Part shown: one piece after another, positions 45,456 to 54,873 of the stretch
How positions within the stretch are numbered: the stretch's first letter is position 1
How the letters are laid out: each line of letters begins with the position of its first letter
From: Paralysiella testudinis
GTDB lineage: Bacteria; Pseudomonadota; Gammaproteobacteria; Burkholderiales; Neisseriaceae
Direction of reading: 5' to 3'
DNA length: 64,000 nt
Assembly (NCBI RefSeq): GCF_016894345.1
Contig: NZ_CP069798.1
Coordinates: forward strand, 496,001-560,000
Made by a program: the position numbers and the translations under genes
The notes under the pieces: model-generated
Databases searched by the model: none
What the model saw: the letters and a program-made list of their open reading frames with translations, nothing else
Told to the model about the DNA's origin: nothing

Positions 45456-46298
45456 ATGAGCGAACTCACCCTGGTTTCACGCAACACCGTGTTTGGCGGC
45501 CATCACGAGCGCCATAGCCACCACAGCCGCAGCACCGGCACTGAGATGACTTTTGCCGTGTATCTGCCGCCACGCGCACTGCAAGGCCATGCCGTGCCGG
45601 TGCTGTATTGGCTCTCCGGCCTTACCTGCAACGATGAAAACTTCAGCACCAAAGCCGGCGCACAGCGGCTGGCAGCCGAATGGGGCGTGGCGCTGGTGAT
45701 GCCCGACACCAGCCCGCGCGGTGCCGATGTACCCAACGACGAAGCCTATGATTTGGGGCAGGGCGCCGGTTTTTATGTGAATGCCACCCAAAATCCGTGG
45801 GCCGCCAACTACCGCATGTACGACTATGTGGCGCACGAGCTGCCTGCGCTGGTGGAGGCCCATTTCCCGGTAACCCAACAACGCAGCATTTTCGGCCACA
45901 GCATGGGCGGCCACGGCGCTTTAATGGTGGCGCTGAAAAACCCCGGCCGCTACGCCGCCGTTTCCGCCTTTGCGCCGATTGTGAACCCCACAGAAACGCC
46001 ATGGGGGCAAAAAGCGTTTGCGGCTTATTTGGGCGATGATTCGGCCTTATGGGCGGATTACGACAGCACCCTGCTGGTGGCCGCAGCGAACCACAAACTG
46101 CCCATTTTGATAGACCAAGGCGATGCCGACAACTTTTATCCGCAACAATTGCAGCCGCAAACCTTTGTCGCCGCCGCCCGCAGCGCCGGCTTTACGGTGG
46201 AATTCAACCTGCGCCCGGGCTACGACCACAGCTATTATTTTATCGCCAGCTTTATCGACAGCCATTTTGCCTTCCATGCCGATGCGCTGGGCTTATAA
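45456..46298 (+). CDS. fghA: S-formylglutathione hydrolase
   Basis: Serine esterase that hydrolyses S-formylglutathione to formate and glutathione, the second step of glutathione-dependent formaldehyde removal (after AdhC, encoded at 53.1-54.2 kb). 280 residues of the esterase D family. It has the nucleophile motif GHSMGGHGA (about 148-156), Asp in IDQGDADNFYP and His in PGYDHSYYFIASF, with YWLSGLTCNDENF near the N-terminus. ATG at 45456. In N. meningitidis the equivalent EstD gene supports nitrosoglutathione turnover and biofilm survival. Confidence 0.95.
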   Translation: MSELTLVSRNTVFGGHHERHSHHSRSTGTEMTFAVYLPPRALQGHAVPVLYWLSGLTCNDENFSTKAGAQRLAAEWGVALVMPDTSPRGADVPNDEAYDLGQGAGFYVNATQNPWAANYRMYDYVAHELPALVEAHFPVTQQRSIFGHSMGGHGALMVALKNPGRYAAVSAFAPIVNPTETPWGQKAFAAYLGDDSALWADYDSTLLVAAANHKLPILIDQGDADNFYPQQLQPQTFVAAARSAGFTVEFNLRPGYDHSYYFIASFIDSHFAFHADALGL

Positions 46299-46335
46299 GG
46301 CTGCCTGAAAGATAGTCACTTTCAGGCAGCCTTAT
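46295..46335 (+). terminator. fghA terminator of inverted uptake sequences
   Basis: ATAAGGCTGCCTGAAA and its complement, nine bases apart; the left arm starts inside the fghA stop region. Confidence 0.75.
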
Positions 46336-46770
46336 GCACTCGTATAAAGCGCAGTCATTTACAAACTATTTTGTTCAGGCTACTTGAAACGAAAAATCCG
46401 TGCAGCCGCCCCTTGGCGCAGCCGAACGGAACGTGGTTTTGGCGGAAATAAGGGCGGTCCGGAGCGAAGCGACTAGCGCCCGCCGCCAAAAGCATGTGCA
46501 GTGAGGGAAGTTTGGCGCAGCCAAACCTGCAACCGGGGTCGCCTTTCTTTGCTTACTTTATTTGGCGAAGCAAAGAAAGTAAGTGGCCGCGCGGCCAGAA
46601 AGCGCAAAGTAAAACAATAAGAACATGTATAAAAAAACAGCACTTTTAAAATAATCCGCTTCGTTTTACTTTAGTTTGCCAATGGATTGCCGAATCCAGT
46701 TCGGCAATGGCAGTGTTACATTTTAGGTAGCCTTAGATAGGCGGGTGCGTAACTTCAGTCTATTAATTAT
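46336..46770. repeat. Intergenic region with nested palindromes, no gene
   Basis: TTTGGCGCAGCCAAA (46511-46525) is followed by CTTTCTTTGCTT (46543-46554), which pairs with AAGCAAAGAAAG (46568-46579). CTTACTTT can pair with AAAGTAAG in an alternative fold. The GGGTCGCCTTTCTTTG... type palindrome is widespread in proteobacterial intergenic DNA. At 46681-46697 AATGGATTGCCGAATCC is shared (inverted) with 36273-36289. Confidence 0.6.
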
Positions 46771-46771
46771 G

Positions 46772-46813
46772 AATAAGGCTGCCTGAAAGACATTACTTTC
46801 AGGCAGCCTATTT
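46772..46813 (-). terminator. Terminator of the glycosyltransferase gene
   Basis: AATAAGGCTGCCTGAAAG and its near-complement, 34 bases after the stop at 46848. Confidence 0.75.
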
Positions 46814-46847
46814 TGATTGGATGGACATCAAAATCGATTCAACCCAA

Positions 46848-47921
46848 TCACACCCAGTTCTGTATCACCGCCGCAGGCTCGGTATCCGCCAGCGCCACAT
46901 GGCGGCTTTGTTGCCATAAATCGGCCACCAAGGCATGGCTGTTGTGATGGCGGCCTGCCACCAGCCACTGCGCCACCGCGGTGGCCACATCCGGGAACTC
47001 GGCTTTGGGCGGTGCCGCTTGCGCCAGCCATGGCTTTAACACCGCATGGTCAAACTGCTTCATCACCGTGGCGCGCCCAAGCTGCTGCAAAATCTGCGCA
47101 TTCGACCCTTGCTCGATTTGCCGCCGCTGCGGCCGGGTGAGGATTTTTTTGCCCAACACCATCGCCTCGCTGCACAGCCCAAAGCCGCTATTGCACACCA
47201 CACCGCTGCACGCGGCCAAATCTACTGGGAAGGTGGTGCGGTTCAGCGGCTTGATGGTGAGGTTTTTGTCTGTTACGGTTTGGCGCACGGCGGCGTAAAC
47301 CACAAAACGCTGCTGCGGCAATTGCTTGAGCCAATGGCGGATAAAATCCGGGTTTTCAAACGGCAGATACACCAACACAAAACCTTCATCGGTGGTGGCG
47401 GTGTGGTGGCTGGCGGCAATCAGCGGCGGCAGAATCGGCGCATCAAAATCGGCCCAATGCACACCCAGTTGTACCGGCGCAGGCGCAAAAGTGTGCAAGC
47501 ACAGCCCCAGCCATGGCGCGCGGGCGGTGCCGGGGATGCGGTGGCGTAAGGCATATTGATGCGCCAGCCCCACCGCCGGCACGCCTTGGCGCTTGGCCGC
47601 CCAAGCGCTTACCGGCTCAAAATCGGTGAGCACCAAATCGTAATCGCGCACATTCAGCGCCTGCACATCGCGATAAAAAGCGGCCATATCCGCTTGCCAC
47701 AGGGTTTGCCCCCATTGTACTGCCCCTTGGCGGTTGGCAAAGGTAAAGCCTTTAAAGCAGCGGTAGCGGCCAAACGGCACCATATCGAAATAAGCATCGC
47801 GTGCCCGCCCGCTAAACACAAAATCCACCGTGCAGCCCAAGGCCTGCAAAGCGGGTAACATCACGCGGGCGCGGGTAATGTGGCCGTTGCCGGTGCCCTG
47901 CACCCCATACAAAATACGCAT
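46848..47921 (-). CDS. Glycosyltransferase-like protein, MJ1255/VC2487 family
   Basis: 357 residues of the GT-B-like family represented by MJ1255 and VC2487. It has an N-terminal glycine motif YGVQGTGNGHITRARVMLPAL (residues about 5-25) and a central DLVLTDFEPVSAWAAKRQGVPAVGLAHQY. The C-terminal nucleotide-binding half includes VCNSGFGLCSEAMVLGKKILTRP, like undecaprenyl-sugar transferases. The acceptor is unknown. It shares an operon with the PAP2 phosphatase gene (stop and start three bases apart), which suggests work on a lipid-linked sugar. Confidence 0.8.
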   Translation of the reverse strand: MRILYGVQGTGNGHITRARVMLPALQALGCTVDFVFSGRARDAYFDMVPFGRYRCFKGFTFANRQGAVQWGQTLWQADMAAFYRDVQALNVRDYDLVLTDFEPVSAWAAKRQGVPAVGLAHQYALRHRIPGTARAPWLGLCLHTFAPAPVQLGVHWADFDAPILPPLIAASHHTATTDEGFVLVYLPFENPDFIRHWLKQLPQQRFVVYAAVRQTVTDKNLTIKPLNRTTFPVDLAACSGVVCNSGFGLCSEAMVLGKKILTRPQRRQIEQGSNAQILQQLGRATVMKQFDHAVLKPWLAQAAPPKAEFPDVATAVAQWLVAGRHHNSHALVADLWQQSRHVALADTEPAAVIQNWV

Positions 47922-47924
47922 TGC

Positions 47925-48458
47925 CTACACCCCCAGCCATTGCAGTGCAACAGCCGCACTGAGCAAACCCAACACCGCCCCGGCCACAATATCACCCGGA
48001 TAATGCACCCCCAACATCACACGGGAAAGCCCGATAAGTGTGGCCAATACAAAAGCCGGCAAGGCCAGCAGCGGATAAAAAGCCGCCAGCACCGCCGCAA
48101 ACACAAAGGCAGCGGCGGTGTGGCCGGAGGGAAAACTGAATTTATCCGATGGCTCTATCAAGGCGGCCACCCCGGTGATGCCGTGGCAGGGACGGTGGCG
48201 ACGGATGGCGTTTTTTAGCAACAAATACAGTGGCAACTCAATGGCATAAGCCAACAAACCGGCATAAAAAAACGCGGCACCGGCCACGCTTTCCCAATAC
48301 CACACGCCCATGCCGATTAAGGCATATAAAGGCCCGTCGCCGCAGTGGGAAATGGCCCGGCTTAATAAAGCCACGGTTTTCTTATGGCTGTGGGCGGTAA
48401 ACCAGAAAAACAGACGCGCATCGGTGGCGTCCAAGGTGAGTAAGGCACGGGGTTTCAT
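47925..48458 (-). CDS. PAP2-family membrane phosphatase
   Basis: 177-residue membrane phosphatase with the three PAP2 motifs: KNAIRRHRP (KX6RP), PSGHT, and SRVMLGVHYPGD (SRX5HX3D). About five membrane segments. Relatives dephosphorylate undecaprenyl pyrophosphate, phosphatidylglycerol phosphate or lipid A. I chose the ATG at 48458 because GGGAGAAACC precedes it; the longer frame upstream lacks support. It is first in a two-gene operon with the glycosyltransferase-like gene. Confidence 0.88.
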   Translation of the reverse strand: MKPRALLTLDATDARLFFWFTAHSHKKTVALLSRAISHCGDGPLYALIGMGVWYWESVAGAAFFYAGLLAYAIELPLYLLLKNAIRRHRPCHGITGVAALIEPSDKFSFPSGHTAAAFVFAAVLAAFYPLLALPAFVLATLIGLSRVMLGVHYPGDIVAGAVLGLLSAAVALQWLGV

Positions 48459-48602
48459 GGTGGTTTCTCCCTTTGCAATATGGCGATTTTGATAATTGCG
48501 GCATTGCACCAATGCACTATAAGGGGCGGGGGGTGACAAAAACATGACCATGCAGTGAACTTTAGATGACGCTTTCAGGCTGCCTGAAAAAGCAATGGCT
48601 GT

Positions 48603-48633
48603 AAAAAAAGCACACCCTTAAAGGTGTGCTTTT
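48603..48633 (-). terminator. Bacterioferritin operon terminator
   Basis: AAAAGCACACC and GGTGTGCTTTT with a six-base loop are followed on the minus strand by T7. Confidence 0.85.
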
Positions 48634-48664
48634 GCCTGTATACAGCGGAAATTTAAAGCCGTGC

Positions 48665-49138
48665 TTAATCCTCTTGCGCGGCGCTTTGCAGATAGTTGGG
48701 CAGCCCCATATCCGCAATCAATTCTTGCTGGGTTTCCAGCCAATCCCAATGCTCTTCATTTTCGTGTTTTTGCTGCTCCAACAAAGCGCGGGAAACGTAA
48801 TCCTGCTGCTGCTCGCAAATCTCAATGGCGGCCACCAAGGCCGCATGTTTGGCTTGTTCGCACTGGAGGTCGCAGCCGATGATTTCGGGCACGTTTTCAC
48901 CCACCAGCACCTTGCCGTATTCCTGTAAATTAGGCAGCCCTTCCAGCAGCAAAATGCGTTCAATCAAGGCATCGGCGCTTTTCATTTCGCGGATGGATTG
49001 CTTGTATATCGGCTCGCCCAATTCGGCAAAACCCCAATTTTTCAAAATGCGGGCATGCAGAAAATACTGATTGATGCTAATCAGCAGCAGGCCGAGGTTT
49101 TTGTTTAAGGCCTGGATAACTTTGCGGTCGCCTTGCAT
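48665..49138 (-). CDS. bfrB: Bacterioferritin subunit with haem ligand but incomplete ferroxidase site
   Basis: 157-residue four-helix-bundle subunit for iron storage. Aligned to E. coli Bfr, the haem-ligand Met (position 52) is present in REMKSAD. The ferroxidase residues Glu18 and His54 are replaced (GLLLISINQYF and KSAD), while Glu94, Glu127 and His130 remain. It should therefore rely on the partner subunit encoded 26 bases upstream. Neisseria has such a two-subunit bacterioferritin, and lengths of 154 and 157 residues fit it. The bfrA/bfrB naming follows gene order and is tentative. Confidence 0.88.
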   Translation of the reverse strand: MQGDRKVIQALNKNLGLLLISINQYFLHARILKNWGFAELGEPIYKQSIREMKSADALIERILLLEGLPNLQEYGKVLVGENVPEIIGCDLQCEQAKHAALVAAIEICEQQQDYVSRALLEQQKHENEEHWDWLETQQELIADMGLPNYLQSAAQED

Positions 49139-49164
49139 AAGGTTTCTCCTGATAAAAAGGCCGA

Positions 49165-49629
49165 TTAAGCTTGGCTTTGCAGGTAGTTTTGCAAGCCCAT
49201 GGCATCAATCAAGCGCAATTGCTGTTCCAGCCAGTGAGCATGGTCTTCTTCGGTGTCTTTCAGCTGCTCCACCAAAAACAGGCGGGTAACGTAGTCTTGC
49301 TCTTTTTCGCACAGGGCGATGGCGTCTTTCAGGTGTTGGCGCACCGACAATTCCACCGCCAAATCCGCCTTCAGCATTGCCACCACATCTTTGCCCACGT
49401 TAATGGCTTCGGGCACCACCACCGGCGTGCCACCCAGCATCAGAATGCGGCGGATAAACTGATCGGCATGGCCGGTTTCGTCTTCCATTTCGTGGGCGAT
49501 GCGTTCGTAGAGCTTGGTGTAGCCCCATTCGGCGTACATGCGCGAGTGGATAAAATATTGGTCGCGTGCGGCCAACTCTCCGGCCAAGAGTGAATTCATA
49601 CAAGCCAGAACGGTTTTTTTGCCTTCCAT
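49165..49629 (-). CDS. bfrA: Bacterioferritin subunit with complete ferroxidase site
   Basis: 154-residue bacterioferritin subunit. Ferroxidase residues line up: Glu in AGELAARDQYF, Glu and His in EDETGHADQF, Glu in AVELSVRQ, and Glu/His in TEEDHAHWLEQ. The haem Met at position 52 is not in register (Thr before GHAD), so this subunit should oxidise iron but not bind haem alone. The ATG at 49629 has AGGAGCGC upstream. First gene of the pair. A Fur-like box lies about 110 bases upstream. Confidence 0.9.
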   Translation of the reverse strand: MEGKKTVLACMNSLLAGELAARDQYFIHSRMYAEWGYTKLYERIAHEMEDETGHADQFIRRILMLGGTPVVVPEAINVGKDVVAMLKADLAVELSVRQHLKDAIALCEKEQDYVTRLFLVEQLKDTEEDHAHWLEQQLRLIDAMGLQNYLQSQA

Positions 49630-49997
49630 GGTGCGCTCCTTAAGATGCGTGATGCAGGATAAAACAGCGGCACAAATACCGCAGCAGATGGGGGATTGTA
49701 GCAAGCAGCCGGGACAAATTCAAAAAAATCAATTTAAAATACAAATAATTATCATCAACACCCGGCCTCGTAAAATACAACCGTATAGAATATGCCGTGA
49801 AAAGAAGTGCTTAAAGCGAAAAGAATTATTGTTTGCCTTTTTAAGCGCAATACTCGCCGTTTTGCTTACTTATTTTTACAAAAAAGATGGGCTGGCTAGG
49901 GCTTAAGCTGGCTGATTTGTTATTTAAAAAAGCATTGTTTGCACCCAAACGCGGTTCAGGCAGCCCACGCCAACATGGCCCGCTTTATGCACTGCGC
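49630..49997. promoter_or_regulatory. bfr promoter region with weak Fur-like box
   Basis: On the minus strand TGATAATTATTTGTA (49754-49740) matches the 7-1-7 Fur motif TGATAATNATTATCA in 11 of 14 defined bases. The rest (to tldD) holds no convincing gene. A hydrophobic frame ending at 49906 lacks a start codon. Confidence 0.45.
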
Positions 49998-51437
49998 TTA
50001 ACTTTGGCTGCCGCCAACAGTTAACCCGGCATCAATGCGCAAAGTGGGCTGGCCCACACCCACCGGCACGCTTTGGCCGTCTTTGCCGCACACGCCGATG
50101 CCGGTATCCAGCGCCATATCGTTGCCGATCATGCTCACGTGTTTGAGCACTTCAGGGCCGTTGCCCACAATGGTGGCGCCTTTCACCGGATATTGCAGGC
50201 GGCCGTTTTCCACCCACCAGGCTTCGGAGGCGCTGAACACGAATTTGCCGCTGGTGATGTCCACTTGGCCGCCGCCGAAATTCACCGCATACAGCCCTTT
50301 ATCAATCGAGGCGATGATTTCTGCCGCCGGTAAGCCGCCGCTTTCCATAAAGGTATTGGTCATGCGCGGCATTGGGGTGGCCGAATAGCTTTCGCGCCGT
50401 CCATTACCGGTAACCGGCACACCCATTAGCCGTGCATTAGTTTCGTCTTGCAGGTAGCCGGTGAGGATGCCGTCTTCAATCAGCACGGTGCGGCCGGTGG
50501 CATTGCCTTCGTCGTCGATGCTCAGCGAGCCGCGCCGCGCTTCGATATTGCCTTGATCCACCACGGTAACGCCTTTGGCAGCCACGCGCTGCCCCAAGCG
50601 CCCGGCAAAAGCGCTGGTGCCTTTGCGGTTGAAATCACCTTCCAAGCCGTGGCCCACCGCTTCATGCAGCAATACGCCCGGCCAGCCGTTGCCCAGCACC
50701 ACCGTCATCGCGCCGGCCGGTGCCGGGCGGGCTTCCAGATTGGTGAGCGCCTGCTTCACCGCGGTATCCACATAAGCCTGCAAACAGGCTTCGTCAAAAT
50801 AAGCCAAATCAAAACGCCCGCCACCACCGGCACTGCCCTGCTCGCGACGCCCACCTTGCTGGGCAATCACCGTGAGCGACAAACGCACCAACGGGCGCAC
50901 ATCGGCATGGCTGCGCCCGTCTAGGCGCGCCAGATAAATCAAATCGTGCTCGCACACCAAGCCGGCCATCACCTGCACCACACGCGGATCCGCTGCACGC
51001 GCTTGCGCTTCCAGCTTTTGCAGCAAGGCCACTTTGGCGGCGGCATCCAGGCTGGCAATCGGATTTTCCGCCACATACAACGGCATGGCAGTGGCTGCGG
51101 GCGCCACCGCCACATGGCGCGCTTGCCCGGCTTGGCCAATGGCACGCACGGCTGCGGCCGCTTCGTTAAGTGCGCTGGCGGTTAAATTGTCGGCATAGGC
51201 AAAGGCGGTTTTGTCGCCACTTACCGCACGCACACCCACGCCTTGGTCAATCTGGAAGCTGCCTGATTTCACCATGCCTTCTTCCAGATGCCAGCTTTCG
51301 TAGGCCGTACGCTGGCAATAGATATCGGCATAATCCACATCGTGGCGGCCAATCAGCGCCAAAGCATGGGCAAAATCGGCTGGCTTAAGCTGGTTAGCGC
51401 TAAGCAATTCGTGTTCAACAAGAGAATGTGTGTGCAT
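49998..51437 (-). CDS. tldD: Metalloprotease TldD
   Basis: Subunit of the TldD/TldE zinc protease that degrades unfolded or modified peptides (microcin B17 maturation, CcdA turnover in E. coli). 479 residues with the metal motif HEAVGHGLEGD (about 270-280), family segments GVGVRAVSGDKTAFAYAD and ETNARLMGVPVTGNGRRESY, and a C-terminal VSMIGNDMALDTGIGVCGKDGQ. I chose the ATG at 51437; the longer reading frame upstream is not conserved-looking. tldE/pmbA is not in this window. Confidence 0.95.
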   Translation of the reverse strand: MHTHSLVEHELLSANQLKPADFAHALALIGRHDVDYADIYCQRTAYESWHLEEGMVKSGSFQIDQGVGVRAVSGDKTAFAYADNLTASALNEAAAAVRAIGQAGQARHVAVAPAATAMPLYVAENPIASLDAAAKVALLQKLEAQARAADPRVVQVMAGLVCEHDLIYLARLDGRSHADVRPLVRLSLTVIAQQGGRREQGSAGGGGRFDLAYFDEACLQAYVDTAVKQALTNLEARPAPAGAMTVVLGNGWPGVLLHEAVGHGLEGDFNRKGTSAFAGRLGQRVAAKGVTVVDQGNIEARRGSLSIDDEGNATGRTVLIEDGILTGYLQDETNARLMGVPVTGNGRRESYSATPMPRMTNTFMESGGLPAAEIIASIDKGLYAVNFGGGQVDITSGKFVFSASEAWWVENGRLQYPVKGATIVGNGPEVLKHVSMIGNDMALDTGIGVCGKDGQSVPVGVGQPTLRIDAGLTVGGSQS

Positions 51438-51654
51438 GAAAACCCGTGCGGTACGCCTGAGTGGCGGAAGTGAAATGAAATAAAGAGTAAGCCACGGCAA
51501 TTATACCGATAAGCCCCGGTGCCTGCCCACAAAACCGGGCGGGCACCCATTCTGATCTGCTCATTAAATACGAACAATGCAATCCAGCACTGATAAAATA
51601 AACAATAAAAACAAATGTATAATCAACACAACATTAAATGACATTACTTATTAT

Positions 51655-51669
51655 TGATAATAGTTATCA
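51655..51669. promoter_or_regulatory. Strong Fur-like box without an obvious target gene
   Basis: TGATAATAGTTATCA matches the 7-1-7 Fur motif TGATAATNATTATCA in all but one base. It lies 218 bases upstream of tldD and 80 bases left of the IS630-type element. No plus-strand gene follows after the insertion. Confidence 0.6.
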
Positions 51670-51749
51670 TTTATGTAAAATATATTCAACCGCAGAGACA
51701 TTGTTACGCGACCATTAAACACCTAAACACCGCTTTTGATTTGTACTGA

Positions 51750-52872
51750 TACCAATTCTAAAAAATACAATACAATAGAACCCAAGCCCAAACTCCCCAA
51801 ACACCACCATGCCCAAACTAACGCCCCACAAACACCAGCTGACTGATCATGATTTTTTGAAACTGTCCAAAACAGAGTCAAATCCGAGAGCGCGGATCAA
51901 ATTGTTGATGCTGCATCAACTAAGCTTGAGTCACAGCTTAGACAGCATTGCACAAACCTTCGGCTATCATCAACAAAGCATCAGCGTCATCAGAAAGCAC
52001 TATTGGCTGTATGGGCTGGACAGCATCTACGACAAACCCGGCAGAGGCCGCAAAAGCCTGTTGGCCGAAAAAGACATCGAAGCCTTTAAGCAAGCCATTG
52101 TAGAACAACAACAGCAAAGGGGCGGCGGCAGGCTGACTGCTGTTGATATTGCCCGTATTGCCAAGGAAGACTTTAATACCGACTATACACCGAAAGGCAT
52201 TTACGGCTTATTGTCCCGCATCGGCATCAGCTGGGTATCTGCCCGCAGCCGACATCCCAAAGCGGATCAGCAGGCAATGGATGATTTTAAAAAAACTTCG
52301 TAAACCATGTTCGGACAGTGCTGCCTGAACACATTGAGCTGTCTGACGTAGACATCTGGTTTCAAGATGAAACCCGTATCGGCCAGCAAGGATCCATCAC
52401 CCGGGTTTGGCACTATTGCGGCCAAAGGCCGAGGGTCGTACGCCAACAGCAATTTGAGTCTGCCTACTTATTTGGGGCATTCTGCCCCTCAAGCGGCAAC
52501 AGTGTGGGTTTGGTATTGCCGTATGTAAATAAGCAAGCCATGCAGCTACATATGCAGCATATCAGCAAGGAAGTACCGGAGGGTCGTCATGCAGTGGTTG
52601 TTATGGATGGCGCTTTATGGCATCAAGCCGATTTAAACCTACATAACGTGACGATGCTGAAACTGCCGCCGTATTCACCGGAATTGAATCCGTCTGAACA
52701 GATATGGCAGTATTTAAAGCAGCATGATTTACCGAACCGATGCTTTGATGGTTATGATGCGATTGTAGATGCTGCTTGTGTGGCTTGGAATCGGTTGCGT
52801 GTACAGCTTGAATTGATTCGGTCGATTACCCTTAGGGCTTGGTCTATTGTATGTTAATTCAGAGAATTGGTA
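51750..52872 (+). mobile_element. IS630-family insertion sequence with TA target duplication
   Basis: The core is bounded by CCAATTCT (51752 on) and AGAATTGG (to 52870), each flanked by TA (51750-51751 and 52871-52872), as expected for IS630/Tc1 elements. About 1.1 kb with one transposase gene in two frames. A miniature element at 63075-63172 has the same ends. Confidence 0.85.
51809..52857 (+). CDS. IS630-family transposase in two frames
   Basis: The first part (51809-52303, 164 residues) holds the paired helix-turn-helix (LDSIAQTFGYHQQSISVIRKHYWLYGLDSIYDKPGRGRK region). The second part in the -1 frame holds the DDE residues: Asp in WFQDETRIG, Asp in VVVMDGALWH and Glu in LPPYSPELNPSEQIWQYLK. 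Frames meet at an A7 run (about 52290-52296). Reading with one extra A gives the usual FKKNF junction of relatives. This may be programmed -1 frameshifting or transcript slippage, or a lost base. The joined protein would have about 348 residues. Confidence 0.82.
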
Positions 52873-52904
52873 TGAGTTTCTTTGCTATATTTTGCTATAT
52901 TATA

Positions 52905-53068
52905 TATAGTGGAATATATAAAAACTGATACAAGTTGACGTAGGGTGTGTGGCAAGGCCACGCACGCGGTTTAGATGGTTTCTGTGTACGTGGCTACGCC
53001 GCACACCCTACGCACGAACGATTTGAAATTTACTGCTTTTGTATCAGTTTTTCTTGTATTTCACTATA
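52905..53068. repeat. Correia-like miniature element with nested palindrome
   Basis: The ends are TATAGTGGAATATATAAAAA and the complement of a similar run, both continuing CTGATACAA, like the TATAGTGGATTAA... ends of Neisseria Correia elements. Inside is GTAGGGTGTGTGGC...GCCGCACACCCTAC (52940-53011), not the usual Correia core. 164 bases, no coding capacity. Confidence 0.7.
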
Positions 53069-53099
53069 GTTCATCAGTGGCCGCACTTGCATCCTTCAG

Positions 53100-54299
<1,200 letters not shown>

Positions 54300-54410
54300 A
54301 AATAATCTGTTAACGCTTATCTCAACGCCATGAATAGCTGGCCTTATGGTAAAACCAAATTTATAACAATAAAAATAAAGGGTTAATTACACTTTCCAGC
54401 CTTGCCTGCA

Positions 54411-54695
54411 TTATTTGATATAGGATTTCACCAATGCAATCGCCTCATCAATGCTTTGATGTAAAGGCGCATGTGCCGGATCAGCGCAATCGGCATGGCC
54501 GAACGATTCACGCAGATGGTCTTCCATTACATCGCGCATCAGCCCGTTCACCGCGCCACGCATCGCCGCCAATTGCTGCAATACATCGGCACATTCCGCC
54601 CCGCTATCAATCTGCCGCGCCAACGCCTCCGCCTGCCCTTGAATGCGGCGCAAGCGGTTGATGGCACGTTTTTTGGCGGCGGGTGTATGTGGCAT
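54411..54695 (-). CDS. frmR: FrmR/RcnR-type (CsoR family) regulator
   Basis: 94-residue all-helical repressor of the CsoR/RcnR/FrmR family. Members bind operators with C- or G-rich centres and let go on binding metal or, for FrmR, when formaldehyde links Cys35 to the N-terminal Pro2. Here residue 2 is Pro (MPHTPAAKKRAINRLRRIQGQ) and the conserved Cys lies in DSGAECADVLQQLAAMRGAV, so both formaldehyde-sensing residues are present. Further His/Cys in MEDHLRESFGHADCADPAH could bind metal. It is encoded directly upstream of adhC. An operator-like site precedes it. Confidence 0.9.
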   Translation of the reverse strand: MPHTPAAKKRAINRLRRIQGQAEALARQIDSGAECADVLQQLAAMRGAVNGLMRDVMEDHLRESFGHADCADPAHAPLHQSIDEAIALVKSYIK

Positions 54696-54707
54696 GGTTT
54701 GGCTCCA

Positions 54708-54724
54708 ATACTATAGGGCAGTAT
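54708..54724. promoter_or_regulatory. FrmR-type operator
   Basis: ATACTATAGGGCAGTAT: inverted ATACT/AGTAT around a G-rich centre, 13 bases upstream of the frmR start, as expected for autoregulation. Confidence 0.65.
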
Positions 54725-54823
54725 ATAGCGAAAAAAATAACCCGTAAAGCGAGGTTAAATTGCGCATTAAACTAAAAATTTGGATGCTGCCTGAAAACCG
54801 CTAAGCTTGATGTGCATTAATTT

Positions 54824-54859
54824 AAAACACAATCGCCCCGACGGGGGCGATTGTGTTTT
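54824..54859 (-). terminator. arc operon terminator
   Basis: AAAACACAATCGCCCC and its complement with a four-base loop, just after arcC; A and T runs on both sides. Confidence 0.9.
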
Positions 54860-54873
54860 GGGCGGGCGGCGAT

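Noticed and set aside
49800..49906. Hydrophobic plus-strand frame ending in LLFAFLSAILAVLLTYFYKKDGLARA
   Set aside because: It looks like a membrane segment but lacks any in-frame ATG/GTG start with a ribosome-binding site close by.
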